Source: Luteolibacter sp.
GTDB lineage: Bacteria; Verrucomicrobiota; Verrucomicrobiia; Verrucomicrobiales; Akkermansiaceae
Assembly (NCBI GenBank): GCA_030696085.1
Contig: JAUYNL010000077.1
Location: forward strand, 1 to 36,069
Direction: 5' to 3'
DNA: 36,069 nt
Notes under the pieces: generated by a model
Database searches by the model: none
The model's input: the letters and a program-made list of their open reading frames with translations, nothing else
What the model was told of the DNA's origin: nothing
Translations under genes and position numbers: made by a program
Shown: piece by piece, positions 17,477 through 26,266 of the stretch
How positions within the stretch are numbered: the first letter of the stretch is position 1
Layout: every line of letters starts with the position of its first letter

Positions 17477-18739
17477 TCACGGGTCGGCGGCGGCAGGGGA
17501 AGAATCGATGCCGAGCGAGTTGAGCCAGGCGTCGAGGGAGTCCGCATTTTCAAGGATGCCGCCAAGGGCATCGGCGAGCGATGGTTTTCCGGATGCCTTG
17601 GCTTCGGTGATGGCATTCTGGATCTTGGCGAGGTAGGCGTGATGGATTTTCCCGGCCTCGGCGAGGAATCCACTGTCGATTTGAATTTGTTTTCCGGCGG
17701 CGGATTCGCTGATTTCGGCCATTTTCTGGGACATCTCGATGCCGCTGGATTCCGGGATGGATGAGGGTGCCCGACCATGGCTGGAGGCATCCTTGATGCG
17801 CTTGATGTGAGGGAGCCAGGCGGTCTGTTCGCTTTTTGGAAGCGTGCGCACCCAAGCCTCGAGATTCCAAGTCATCGTTTTGACGTTTTCGGCGAGTTGG
17901 GCGCTGCGTTTGCGTTCGGCGGCGAGGATCAACTCCCGGGCGCGGGCGGCCAAGGCGGCATGCTCGGGGCTGAGTTGTGCGGGGGGAGCGGCCGTGGGGA
18001 TGGTGAATTCGGGTTCCGGTTCGTAGCCCCACTGGATGATGAAGGGCAGGCGATTGGTCGCATCGAGTGATCCGAGCTCTCCGCGTTTGTCCACGGCCAG
18101 AAAAGCATCGGTGCCTGTGGGTTGGGTGGCGGGGGTCCAGGGCTTGCCATCAGGCAGCGTCCAGTTTCCGGTTTCGCCACGGGAGGCACCGAGCCAGAGC
18201 TCATGTCCTTGGGAAATATCGGCAAGCAGCCATGAGAGATCCGCATTGGCGGTGGGGATGGCGATTTGTCCGCCATGTTGAGCGGCGAAGGCCGAGGCTT
18301 CCGGCCATGTCATGGGTTCGGCGATGAGGAAATAATCGCAGTTTCCTTGGTGGACGGTGCCGGGCGGCATTTCGGTGCGGTTGCCGGAGGCGAGGGCGTT
18401 GCGGAGGCGAGTGAGGATTTCCTCCGGAGTTTCCGACCGGGGTATGATGGCTGGGGGAAGGGTTTGGGAATCTTGTGGTTTGGTGCGATTGGCCCGTTCG
18501 GCCGCGTGATTTTTGGCGTCGACTTCGGCCTTTTCGCGGGCGCGGGCCAATTTGGCCTTCGCTTGACGGTTTTCGAGGTCCCGCTGGGCTTGTGCTTTGC
18601 CGAGGTTTTCCCAGGCGATCAGTATCGCTAACACAAGGCCCGCGATGATGAAGAGGTTGCGGATCAATTTCCAGTTTGGCCCCACATGGGCCTGGGTGAC
18701 TGGTTTTCTGGAGGGTGCTTTGGAATAGGGGCGTCTCAT
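17477..18739 (-). CDS. Membrane-anchored protein with C-type-lectin-like domain
   Basis: A 420-residue protein with one N-terminal membrane helix (about 26-43, LIRNLFIIAGLVLAILIAW), then a Lys/Ala/Glu-rich coiled coil (about 45-92). A C-type-lectin-like domain follows (about 125-245), shown by YFLIAEPMTWPEASAFAAQH, GGQIAIPTANADLSWLLADI, ELWLGASRGETGNWTLPDGK and a final PFIIQWGYE. The rest is helical, with no family recognised. The fold suggests binding of a carbohydrate or protein ligand on the outer face of the inner membrane. Classical calcium ligands cannot be confirmed by eye. Its place just upstream of a transmembrane kinase fits a sensor role, but this is inference. The start ATG is at 18739, 42 bp after the CPBP gene. 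Confidence 0.75.
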   Translation of the reverse strand: MRRPYSKAPSRKPVTQAHVGPNWKLIRNLFIIAGLVLAILIAWENLGKAQAQRDLENRQAKAKLARAREKAEVDAKNHAAERANRTKPQDSQTLPPAIIPRSETPEEILTRLRNALASGNRTEMPPGTVHQGNCDYFLIAEPMTWPEASAFAAQHGGQIAIPTANADLSWLLADISQGHELWLGASRGETGNWTLPDGKPWTPATQPTGTDAFLAVDKRGELGSLDATNRLPFIIQWGYEPEPEFTIPTAAPPAQLSPEHAALAARARELILAAERKRSAQLAENVKTMTWNLEAWVRTLPKSEQTAWLPHIKRIKDASSHGRAPSSIPESSGIEMSQKMAEISESAAGKQIQIDSGFLAEAGKIHHAYLAKIQNAITEAKASGKPSLADALGGILENADSLDAWLNSLGIDSSPAAADP

Positions 18740-18781
18740 GCGGAGTGATGCAAAGGAACGAATAACCTGCGGGTCTCCCTG

Positions 18782-20065
18782 TCAACCGAGAGGTGCATGA
18801 TAGATCAGCCATTCCGGAAGTTTGATGGCTGAATTATACAACAGGTGAAGCGCGATGCAGGCTCCCAGCGAGCCGGTGGCGGCATAGAGCAGCGCACAGG
18901 ACAGGCCAAACACGCCGACGCTCGCCAAGCCATAGCCGTCGTAGAAATGCAGGATGGCGAATATGAGCGAGGACAGAATGGCGGCGGGCAACACTCCGAG
19001 CCGGTTCCTAAACGACTGGAAGAGAATTCCACGGTAAAGCACTTCCTCGGCAAGCGGAGCCAGCAGGCAGGCGGAAACCACGGCGAAGGCCAATCCCCAG
19101 ATGCCGGCCTCGCCGGCACTCAGTCCGCCACCCGGCTCACCGGAATTTTCACTGCCGAGCGTGACTCGCAGCAGGAGATCGATGAACATCAACAGCGAAA
19201 ACACACCCAAAATCGTTTTTGGGGCGAGAGGTTGGTCCAAGCCGAGCACGCGGATGGTGTGGGATGGCCGCCGGAATAAAAGGCCGAGCGCGATCAGGGC
19301 GGGCAGCATGCGTGCGGCCGAGTCCAATAGAATTCCGGCCAGCGGGTGCAGCCCGGGCAGGGCGCTGATACCCAGATCTAGCGTCATCGTGAATCCGATC
19401 CAAGCCAAGGTGGCGACGAGAAACACCACCAACCCAAGTGACAGCGGCCAGGCACCGCCGTAACCTCGGGGTTTGGCGCGAAGGCCGCGTTTCAAATCCA
19501 TCAATGTGCGTGGAAGGAAGACAACTCCGGCCAAGCCGAGCAGCCACACCCATGATCGCGCGAAAAGCGCACGGGTCCGCAGTTGCCCGGAGTCCTGCCC
19601 ATAGATTTTCCGCCACTCGCTGGCGGGAGGCGTGTCCTTTTCCATGGCTTCGATCCATTCCGCCTGCCACCATGTGCTGCGGTGATTGGCGAGTTGTCCG
19701 GAGGTTTCCACGAAATCCGAAAGCATCTGCCCTTGCATCGTTTCCGCCAGAACTTCGCGCAGCGGCAACTTTTCATGCCGGGCTTTGAGTACGGCGTAGG
19801 CCTCCAGCCCCGCGAGGCTCATCGAGTCATCGGCCGCGAGTTTTTGCATGGCGCTCAACGCGTCCTGCCGCACCGTGGCGGGCTCATCCACGCCGGCAAT
19901 TCTCCGCAGCCAGGCGGGATCCGCAGCCATGGCGTCAGCCAGGCGCAGATCGCGGTCGATCTTGACCAAGGCCACCTCCTCGGTGCCTGGTGGGTAGCCC
20001 GCAGATTTTCCAAAATAATGATCCCATAGCCAAATGCCCAGAATGAAGGCCAGCAGAGCGATCAA
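18782..20065 (-). CDS. CPBP-family intramembrane metalloprotease, long form
   Basis: A 427-residue membrane protein ending in a CAAX-protease/bacteriocin-processing (CPBP, Abi) domain. It carries the three catalytic motifs: EEVLYRG (EExxxR), FAILH (FxxxH) and HLLYN (HxxxN). The N-terminal half is unusual: one membrane helix, about 150 residues of soluble helical sequence (about 30-165), then seven or so helices. The first available start is a TTG at 20065. The frame is open about 75 bp further up with no ATG, GTG or TTG, so the true start is uncertain. It diverges from a second, shorter CPBP gene. Substrates are unknown; relatives act in self-immunity or membrane-protein processing. Confidence 0.88.
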   Translation of the reverse strand: MIALLAFILGIWLWDHYFGKSAGYPPGTEEVALVKIDRDLRLADAMAADPAWLRRIAGVDEPATVRQDALSAMQKLAADDSMSLAGLEAYAVLKARHEKLPLREVLAETMQGQMLSDFVETSGQLANHRSTWWQAEWIEAMEKDTPPASEWRKIYGQDSGQLRTRALFARSWVWLLGLAGVVFLPRTLMDLKRGLRAKPRGYGGAWPLSLGLVVFLVATLAWIGFTMTLDLGISALPGLHPLAGILLDSAARMLPALIALGLLFRRPSHTIRVLGLDQPLAPKTILGVFSLLMFIDLLLRVTLGSENSGEPGGGLSAGEAGIWGLAFAVVSACLLAPLAEEVLYRGILFQSFRNRLGVLPAAILSSLIFAILHFYDGYGLASVGVFGLSCALLYAATGSLGACIALHLLYNSAIKLPEWLIYHAPLG

Positions 20066-20291
20066 CGGCTCGGGATAGTCCCGCCGAAGAATTGCGCGAT
20101 ACGCATTCCGCTGGGGTATCGGGGATGACTGGACTGCTTTGATGGCACCGGAGTCTCAGGAAAATACCGGAATTTGCAAGCATGGCTTGAATTTCACGAT
20201 ATCCGAAAAATGTGAGCGCATCGGAACGCGCATTTTTCCATTGGCGCGTGTGGCCGGGCAGCCTCACCTTGCGCGGGAAGAAAACTGATCG

Positions 20292-21203
20292 ATGCCCGAC
20301 CCCACTGAACCGGTTCTGACCGGCGGATTCGCCGCCGCAGTGGTGTTGTTTTGCGTGGGTGCCGCCATTCGCGCATATACGGCGGCCAGGCCTCCGGTCC
20401 CGCCGGTTCCGGGCGTTTCGCCAGATGATGAAGCCTCGCCGTATGCGCCACCGCCCCTGCCGCCGGAGTTTCATGCCGGGAAAGTCCCCGTGTGGATTTA
20501 CCGGCACTCGGATTTGTTTGGGGTGGTCTTCGTGTTCGCGGTATTTTTCGGTTTGGTCCTGGCCTCGGTGCGGGCCGCCGAAAGTGTGGCCTCGCCCTTG
20601 GAACCGGGCACCCTGCTGGTCAATATAGGCTTCCAATTCCTGATGGCGGGCATGGTCGTGGTCCTGATGGTCCGGCGGCTGGATGTGCTCACATGGCTGG
20701 GTCTGCGTTGGCATGGCTGGCCGCGGGTTTTCCTGATCGCGCCTGGCACCGTGCTTTTCATGTGGCTGATTTTCGGCGGCCTGCAGGTTTCCGGATACGT
20801 GGAATGGATGGAATCGCTGGGCGTGGAAACCGTGCAGGACACCGTGAAACTCCTGCAGGATTCACAGGATCCGCAGGTGCTCGGACTGATGGCATTTGCC
20901 GCCGTGATCGCCGCCCCGCTGTGCGAGGAAATCGTATTCCGCGGCTATTTCTATCCGGTGCTCAAGAAGTTCGCCGGAGTCCGTGCGGCTGCGCTTTCCT
21001 CCTCCTTGGTCTTTGCTGCCGCCCACGGCAATCTCGCCGCGCTGCTGCCCTTGTTCATCTTTGGCGGCGTCCTGGTTTTCCTTTACGAGAAAACCGGCTC
21101 CCTGTGGGCTCCCATCGGTGCGCATTTCTGTTTCAATAGTGCCACTGTCGTCCTGCAAATGGCCGCCCGTTATTATGAAATCCCCCTCGCCCCCACGCCG
21201 TGA
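20292..21203 (+). CDS. CPBP-family intramembrane metalloprotease, short form
   Basis: A 303-residue protein with a membrane helix at about 9-28, a proline-rich cytoplasmic stretch (RPPVPPVPG to YAPPPLPPEF), then a CPBP core of about six helices. The motifs are complete: CEEIVFRGYF (EExxxR), FAAAH (FxxxH) and HFCFN (HxxxN). The ATG at 20292 gives a good fit. The gene is transcribed away from the longer CPBP gene across a 226-bp gap and overlaps thiL by 4 bp (GTGA), so translation of thiL is probably coupled to it. The pairing with thiL has no evident functional logic. Confidence 0.9.
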   Translation: MPDPTEPVLTGGFAAAVVLFCVGAAIRAYTAARPPVPPVPGVSPDDEASPYAPPPLPPEFHAGKVPVWIYRHSDLFGVVFVFAVFFGLVLASVRAAESVASPLEPGTLLVNIGFQFLMAGMVVVLMVRRLDVLTWLGLRWHGWPRVFLIAPGTVLFMWLIFGGLQVSGYVEWMESLGVETVQDTVKLLQDSQDPQVLGLMAFAAVIAAPLCEEIVFRGYFYPVLKKFAGVRAAALSSSLVFAAAHGNLAALLPLFIFGGVLVFLYEKTGSLWAPIGAHFCFNSATVVLQMAARYYEIPLAPTP

Positions 21204-22105
21204 CCACCCTCCGCGACATCGGCGAGGACGCCCTCATCGCCCGGCTCATCGCCCTGGTCCCGCGCGATCCGGATCCCGCCGCCGGCCCGGGCGACGACTG
21301 CGCGGTGGTCGATCCCGGCCCGTCATCCTCCACCGTCCAGCTTCTTAAGACCGACTGCATGGTCGGCGGCGTGCATTTCCTGCCGGACACCCCTGCCCGG
21401 TCGGTAGGTTGGAAATCCATCGCGCGGGTGGTTTCGGATTTCGCCGCCATGGGCGGACTGCCGGCGCGCTTCCTGGTGACCGTGGCCCTGCCGCTTGAAA
21501 CCCCCCTTTCCTGGGTGGAGGAACTCTACCGAGGCATCGGCGATTGTTTGGAAACCTTCGGCGCGGTGCTTGTAGGCGGCGAAACATCCAGTGTTCCGCC
21601 CGGCTCCTCGGCCGTGATCTCCATCGCCGCCACCGGCAGCGCCACACGCGAACACCTGGTCCTGCGCAGTACCGCCGCACCCGGCCAAACCCTGCTTGTC
21701 ACCGGATTCCTCGGCGGCTCCCTAGCCGGAAAACATCTCAACTTCACCCCGCGCATTAAAGAAGCAAACTGGTTGGTATCTCATTTCAAGCCGCAGGCGA
21801 TGATGGATCTTTCAGATGGTCTTGCGAAGGATCTGCCGCGGTTGGCGGCGGCCTCCGGCTGTGGATTCACGTTGGATCGCGCGGCCCTGCCGCTCTCACC
21901 CGGCAGCACGCCCGAACAAGCGCTGGGAGATGGCGAGGATTTCGAGCTGTTGCTGGCGCTGGAGCCCGGGCGGGTGCCCGGCCTGTTGCGTGCCTGGTCC
22001 GCGCAGTTCCCGGAACTCCCCCTCACCGCGATTGGCTGTTTGGTCAAGGAGGGCGCGGGCGAAATCCTGACAGGCGGTTGGGATCACTTTGCGGCGGTGC
22101 GGTAG
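21200..22105 (+). CDS. thiL: Thiamine-monophosphate kinase
   Basis: It phosphorylates thiamine monophosphate to the active cofactor thiamine diphosphate. The AIR-synthase-like fold is shown by GPGDDCAVVD (about 28-37), TDCMVGGVHF, the SDFAAMGGLPARFLVTVALP segment and LVGGETS. Near the C-terminus MMDLSDGLAKDLPRLAAASG supplies metal and nucleotide ligands, followed by GEDFELLLAL. The length of 301 residues is slightly short but complete. The GTG start overlaps the TGA of the CPBP gene (GTGA). A second thiamine gene, thiH, lies about 1.8 kb downstream on the other strand. Confidence 0.95.
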   Translation: MTTLRDIGEDALIARLIALVPRDPDPAAGPGDDCAVVDPGPSSSTVQLLKTDCMVGGVHFLPDTPARSVGWKSIARVVSDFAAMGGLPARFLVTVALPLETPLSWVEELYRGIGDCLETFGAVLVGGETSSVPPGSSAVISIAATGSATREHLVLRSTAAPGQTLLVTGFLGGSLAGKHLNFTPRIKEANWLVSHFKPQAMMDLSDGLAKDLPRLAAASGCGFTLDRAALPLSPGSTPEQALGDGEDFELLLALEPGRVPGLLRAWSAQFPELPLTAIGCLVKEGAGEILTGGWDHFAAVR

Positions 22106-22332
22106 CTGGAGGGTGCGGTGTGGCACCCCATGGTTTTGCCACCATTGGTTCGCTTTTTCGGCACTAAAAAAAGCTCATTTCGAGATTGTCTTTCCGAAAC
22201 ATTTGGAGACAGTTCGGATATCTTGATTAAGTTCATTCAAGTTTCGAAGCCACGATTTGGCACTGCTCATGCTGGTGGCGGGCCGGTGCCGGGCATCCCC
22301 TCGACCCGCCTTTTCACCCTACCACCGAACCT
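22106..22332. other. Gap between thiL and the PhoH-family gene
   Basis: 227 bp without a convincing gene. A 6-bp stem GGGTGC/GCACCC at 22111-22128 could end thiL transcription but lacks a good U-tract. The middle (about 22160-22250) is AT-richer and probably holds the promoter of the next gene. No riboswitch-like structure was recognised. Confidence 0.35.
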
Positions 22333-23859
22333 ATGATTCATCGAACCGACGAGGACCAATGCGCATTGTTTGAGGAGCCCGCCAGGGAGACCAGTATTGC
22401 AAAACGCAGGGGCAGAGCGGCCGAAGCGCCGCGACCTGAGGATTTCGGCCTCACCGCGCCCTCGCAGATGGTGAAAAACTATGTGCTGGATACCAACGTC
22501 CTGCTGCATGACCCGGCATCGCTTGAGCGCTTCAAGGAAAACCACCTTTGCGTTCCGGTGGATGTGCTCGCGGAGTTGGACAAGTTCAAGAGCGAGCAAA
22601 CCGAGCGCGGCGCGAATGCCCGGCGCGTCCACCGGCGTCTTAGCGAGATGTTTTCCTGCTCTGAAGCCGTCACCCGCGGGGTGGCCACGCCCTTTGGCGG
22701 CACGGTGCGCCTGGTGATTTACGATCCGGCGAGTTGCCCGAAAAACTCGGATATGCTGAACCGCTTCCACCGGATTTTCCCGGACCGCGAGCGGGTGGAT
22801 CACCGGATTCTCGCGGCCTGCCTGCTGCTCATGCAGCACAACACGGCTCCGGTGGTGCTCGTCACCAAGGACATCAACATGCAGCTCAAGGCCCGCGCCG
22901 TGGGCATCGAGTGCCAGGATTATCTCAATGACAAGGTGGATGCCCGCGAGGTCTCGAACTACGAGGTCCGCCGCATCGAGGTGGATTCCAGCGAGCTCCA
23001 GCGCTTCGCCAGCAGCGGCGAGATTGCACTTTCCGACGAGCGTATCGAGGGCGTGGCGATCAACGAGTATGTGTTGTTAGGTGCGGGCGAGAAACAAACC
23101 ATTCCCGCGCGGCTCGCGCCGGACGGACGATTCGTGCGGCTCAATATTCCCGAGGTCCTCAAGATCCCGGACGGCCAGTCGCTCAAGCCGCTCAATCTCG
23201 GCCAGCGCTGCCTGATCGACGCGCTGCTCAATCCGGAAATCTCGTTGGTTACCTGCTACGGCCACGCGGGCACCGGCAAGACGCTCGTCGCGGTGGCCGC
23301 CGGCCTGCACGAGATGTTCAACCGCCGCTACACCGGCATCACCGTGAGCCGTCCGGTAGTCGCCATGGGCGAGCAACTCGGCTTCCTGCCAGGATCACTC
23401 GATGAAAAAATGCGCCCGTGGTTGCAACCGATCCACGACGCACTCGATCTGCTGATGCGCCCGAGTGTTCCGCTGGGTCCTCGCCGCAAGCAGCAGAAAA
23501 CGGGCACCAACGCCACGGTGAAGAAACCCTACGAATCCCTCATGGAGCAGGGGATTTTGGAAATCGAGGCGCTCTGCTATATCCGCGGCCGCTCGATCCC
23601 GAATCGATTCTTCATCCTGGATGAGGCCCAGCAACTCACGCCGCAGGAGGCGAAAACCATCGTCACCCGCATGTCGCGGGATTCCAAGCTGGTGATGGTC
23701 GGTGATCCGGCGCAGATCGATAATCCCTATGTGGATAGCCGCAGCAACGGGCTGGTCTATACGCGCAACCGCTTGAAAGGCCAGCCGTTCACCGCACACA
23801 TCGCGCTCAACCGCGGTGAGCGTTCCGAACTCGCGGAGGCGGGCGCGAGGCTGATGTGA
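22333..23859 (+). CDS. PhoH family protein, PIN domain fused to PhoH ATPase
   Basis: A 508-residue two-domain protein. The N-terminal PIN nuclease domain (about 48-190) has the acidic residues in YVLDTNVLLHD, DVLAELDKFK, RVDHRILA and LVTKDINMQLKARA. The C-terminal PhoH ATPase has Walker A GHAGTGKTLVAVAAG (about 313-327) and Walker B FFILDEAQQLTPQEAKTIVT, followed by VMVGDPAQIDNPY. PIN-PhoH (PhoH2/YlaK-type) proteins are reported to be RNA helicase/ribonucleases; the physiological target here is unknown. The length is usual (about 450-510). The gene is single, followed tail to tail by thiH with 7 bp between stops. The 5' extension (about 45 residues before the PIN domain) is charged and likely disordered. 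Confidence 0.93.
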   Translation: MIHRTDEDQCALFEEPARETSIAKRRGRAAEAPRPEDFGLTAPSQMVKNYVLDTNVLLHDPASLERFKENHLCVPVDVLAELDKFKSEQTERGANARRVHRRLSEMFSCSEAVTRGVATPFGGTVRLVIYDPASCPKNSDMLNRFHRIFPDRERVDHRILAACLLLMQHNTAPVVLVTKDINMQLKARAVGIECQDYLNDKVDAREVSNYEVRRIEVDSSELQRFASSGEIALSDERIEGVAINEYVLLGAGEKQTIPARLAPDGRFVRLNIPEVLKIPDGQSLKPLNLGQRCLIDALLNPEISLVTCYGHAGTGKTLVAVAAGLHEMFNRRYTGITVSRPVVAMGEQLGFLPGSLDEKMRPWLQPIHDALDLLMRPSVPLGPRRKQQKTGTNATVKKPYESLMEQGILEIEALCYIRGRSIPNRFFILDEAQQLTPQEAKTIVTRMSRDSKLVMVGDPAQIDNPYVDSRSNGLVYTRNRLKGQPFTAHIALNRGERSELAEAGARLM

Positions 23860-23866
23860 TGGTGAA

Positions 23867-25003
23867 TCAAGCCCCGGCTAACAGCGCCTCGTCCCAGTCC
23901 TTCCAGACGGGATCGAGGCGTTTGGCGCGGAGCATGGCGGCGATTTCCGCCGCTGATCGGGTGTCGCTGATTTGGAATTGCTCGGTGGCTTTCTCGCAGC
24001 CGGATTTTCCGGTGAGTTCCACGCGGCGACCTTTTACCGTTAGATGAAGGTCGTCCGCGCCGGCGCCGGTGTAGCCGCCGGGTTCGGTGCGCGCGCCGGC
24101 GGACATGTGGGTCACGCCGAGCGTGGCGATGGCATCCCGCAGCGGCGCGGGTTCGCGCGTGGAGACAACGATGCCGACTTGCGGGAAAAGAATCCGGAAC
24201 ACCGCGATCAGGCGGACGAAGGTCTTGTCCGGCAGGAACAGGGACGGGTCCGGCGAGTATTCGTAGTTTCCGGCATAAGGCCGCATGCGCGGGAAAGCCA
24301 CGGTGAGCTGGGCTTTCCAACAATGCTTGTAGAGGTATTCGAGGTGGGAGCAGAGGGCGAGCGCCTCGTATCGCCAGGCCGCCAGGCCAAACAGAGCCCC
24401 GATGCCGATGCGGCGGAAACCACCGGCATAGGCACGCTCCGGACAATTGAGGCGCCAGTCGAAATTCTTTTTCGGCCCTGCGGTGTGCAGCGTCTTGTAA
24501 ATGGAGCGGTCGTAGGTTTCCTGATAGACGATCAGCCCCTCCGCACCGTGGGCGACGATTTCGGCGTATTCATCGTCCTCCATCGGGCCGACCTCGATCG
24601 AGAGCGAAGGGATGAAGGGCTTGAGGGCGTCCAGGCAGTGCTGAAGGTAGCCGTCGGAGACGAATTTCGGGTGTTCTCCCGCCACGAGCAGGATATTGCG
24701 GAAACCCAGCGCGTGCAGGTGTCTTGCCTCGCGCACGACCTGATCGACGCTGAGAGTGGTGCGCAGGATGCCGGCATCGCGCGAGAAACCGCAGTAGGAG
24801 CAGTTGTTCACGCACTCGTTGGAGACATAGAGAGGCGCGAACATGCGCATGGTGCGACCGAAATGGCGGCGCGTCGCCTGCTGGCTGTGGCGGGCGAGGA
24901 TTTCCAATGGGCCGCCTGTGCGCTCGTCAAGCATACTCCCGAAACGCCGCATCAAGGGAGTAGGGCGCTGGAGGAGATCCTGGAAAACATCGGCGAAGGC
25001 CAT
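23867..25003 (-). CDS. thiH: 2-iminoacetate synthase ThiH (radical SAM)
   Basis: It cleaves tyrosine to 2-iminoacetate (dehydroglycine) and p-cresol, supplying the C2-N unit of the thiamine thiazole. The radical SAM cluster motif is ECVNNCSYCGFS with Cys64, Cys68 and Cys71 (CxxxCxxC). MFAPLYVSNECVNN, GFRNILLVAGEHPK, ETYDRSIYKTLH and the late SAGARTEPGGYTG are all ThiH-typical. The length of 378 residues is normal. thiG, thiS and thiF are not adjacent, which is unusual because ThiH works with ThiG. It shares a divergent control region (25004-25159) with metH; no TPP riboswitch was recognised there. Confidence 0.94.
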   Translation of the reverse strand: MAFADVFQDLLQRPTPLMRRFGSMLDERTGGPLEILARHSQQATRRHFGRTMRMFAPLYVSNECVNNCSYCGFSRDAGILRTTLSVDQVVREARHLHALGFRNILLVAGEHPKFVSDGYLQHCLDALKPFIPSLSIEVGPMEDDEYAEIVAHGAEGLIVYQETYDRSIYKTLHTAGPKKNFDWRLNCPERAYAGGFRRIGIGALFGLAAWRYEALALCSHLEYLYKHCWKAQLTVAFPRMRPYAGNYEYSPDPSLFLPDKTFVRLIAVFRILFPQVGIVVSTREPAPLRDAIATLGVTHMSAGARTEPGGYTGAGADDLHLTVKGRRVELTGKSGCEKATEQFQISDTRSAAEIAAMLRAKRLDPVWKDWDEALLAGA

Positions 25004-25099
25004 GGCGGGCGGAACATGCCGCTACCGGGCCCGGACGTCAAAGGCGCTTTGCATGTGGGAGCCGGATCATGCTGCCTGTGGCGATGCCAGATGGTTTCC

Positions 25100-25135
25100 C
25101 ATCAAATCATCATATCTGGATATGATGATTTGATG
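25100..25135. promoter_or_regulatory. Perfect 17+2+17 dyad upstream of metH
   Basis: CATCAAATCATCATATC (25100-25116) and its exact reverse complement (25119-25135) flank a TG. The dyad includes TATGAT, a possible -10 element, so a bound repressor could block transcription. It lies 24 bp before the chosen metH start. It could be the operator of a methionine-cycle regulator (for example a SahR-like ArsR-family repressor), or an RNA hairpin. No regulator gene is in the window. Confidence 0.7.
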
Positions 25136-25159
25136 CTTGAAACGGAAGAAATTACGGCT

Positions 25160-26266
25160 ATGACACCGTGCATGCCACAGCCGGATCACAGCAAGGAACT
25201 CACAGAAGCGCTCGCCGGGAGAATTCTCGTGCTGGATGGTGCGATGGGCACGACCATCCGCACCTACGGACTTTCGGAGGCGGATGCCCGTGGCAGCCGT
25301 TTCCTGGAGGGCGAAAAGGACCTTCTCAACAACGGAGACATTCTGTCCCTCACCTGCCCGCATGTGATCGGAGACATCCACAAGCGATTTTACGTGGCCG
25401 GTTCCGACATTTGCGAGACCAACACGTTTTCCGCCACCAGTATCGCGCAGAGCGAGTTCTTCATCGATGACCCGCGCGAACAAGGCGGGCGCAAGGACCC
25501 GGAGTTTTTCCAGAACATCATCGAGAATCCGTTTCTCAACGAACTTGCATGGGAAATGAACGTCGAATCCGCACGCCTCTGCCGGAAATGGGCGGACGCG
25601 ATCGGATCCGACAGCGGGCGCAAACGCTACGTCGCCGGCGCGATCGGCCCGCTCACCGTCTCGCTCACCAACTCGCCAGATCCCGAGGACAATGCCTTCC
25701 GGGTGGTGCACTTCGACCAGGTGCTCGAAGCCTACAAACACCAGATCCGCGCCCTGATCGAGGGCGGCTGCGACATCCTGATGATCGAAACCATTTTCGA
25801 TTCGCTCAATGCCAAGGCCGCCGCGGTGGCGGTCCAGGAGGTGTTCGAGGAACAAAATCTGAAACTTCCGCTCATCCTCTCCGCCGCCGTCGGTCTCGGC
25901 GGGGAAACAATGATCTCCGCCCAGAAAGTGGAGGCTTTCTGGAATGCCTTCGCCCACACCCATCCACTCGCGATCGGCCTCAACTGCTCCCTCGGCCCGG
26001 ACCTGATGCGTCCGCATTTGGAGGAACTCTCCGCGTGTGCCACCACTCACGTTTCCTGCTACCCGAATGCCGGCCTGCCCAATCCGCTGGCACCCACCGG
26101 GTTTGATCTCGAACCGCGGCACATGCATGATTTCATGGCCGCGTTCGCCGAAGCCGGCCTGCTCAACCTCGCCGGCGGATGCTGCGGCAACACCCCCGAG
26201 CACATCGACGCCATCGCCAAAGCCGTGGCAGGCAAAAAACCGAGAGAAGTTCCGGTAATAGGCTGA
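25160..26266 (+). CDS. metH: Methionine synthase MetH, N-terminal homocysteine-binding module (split protein)
   Basis: The 368-residue homocysteine S-methyltransferase half of cobalamin-dependent methionine synthase. It starts with RILVLDGAMGTTIRTYGL and has CETNTFSATSIAQ. The zinc ligands are the Cys in IGLNCSLGPD (about 277) and the Cys pair in GGCCGN (about 340). It stops after AIAKAVAGKKPREVPVIG, just where a full-length MetH would run on into the folate module. The stop codon (26264-26266) is the first three bases of an inverted repeat. The ATG at 25160 is preferred: it gives the usual 20-25 residues before the barrel and lies beyond the dyad. ATGs at 25091 and 25133 are in frame. The open frame continues far upstream antisense to thiH, which is not coding. 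The remaining modules are at 26649-29411. Confidence 0.93.
   Translation: MTPCMPQPDHSKELTEALAGRILVLDGAMGTTIRTYGLSEADARGSRFLEGEKDLLNNGDILSLTCPHVIGDIHKRFYVAGSDICETNTFSATSIAQSEFFIDDPREQGGRKDPEFFQNIIENPFLNELAWEMNVESARLCRKWADAIGSDSGRKRYVAGAIGPLTVSLTNSPDPEDNAFRVVHFDQVLEAYKHQIRALIEGGCDILMIETIFDSLNAKAAAVAVQEVFEEQNLKLPLILSAAVGLGGETMISAQKVEAFWNAFAHTHPLAIGLNCSLGPDLMRPHLEELSACATTHVSCYPNAGLPNPLAPTGFDLEPRHMHDFMAAFAEAGLLNLAGGCCGNTPEHIDAIAKAVAGKKPREVPVIG

Noticed and set aside
25004-25099. TPP, cobalamin or SAM riboswitch between thiH and metH
   Set aside because: None of the conserved core segments of these riboswitches could be recognised. The only clear structure is the dyad at 25100-25135.
24044-25159. 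The metH-N frame stays open about 1.1 kb upstream, antisense to thiH, suggesting a 740-residue protein
   Set aside because: The upstream part is the shadow of thiH (radical SAM motifs on the other strand) and has no family sequence. MetH homology begins at about 25190.
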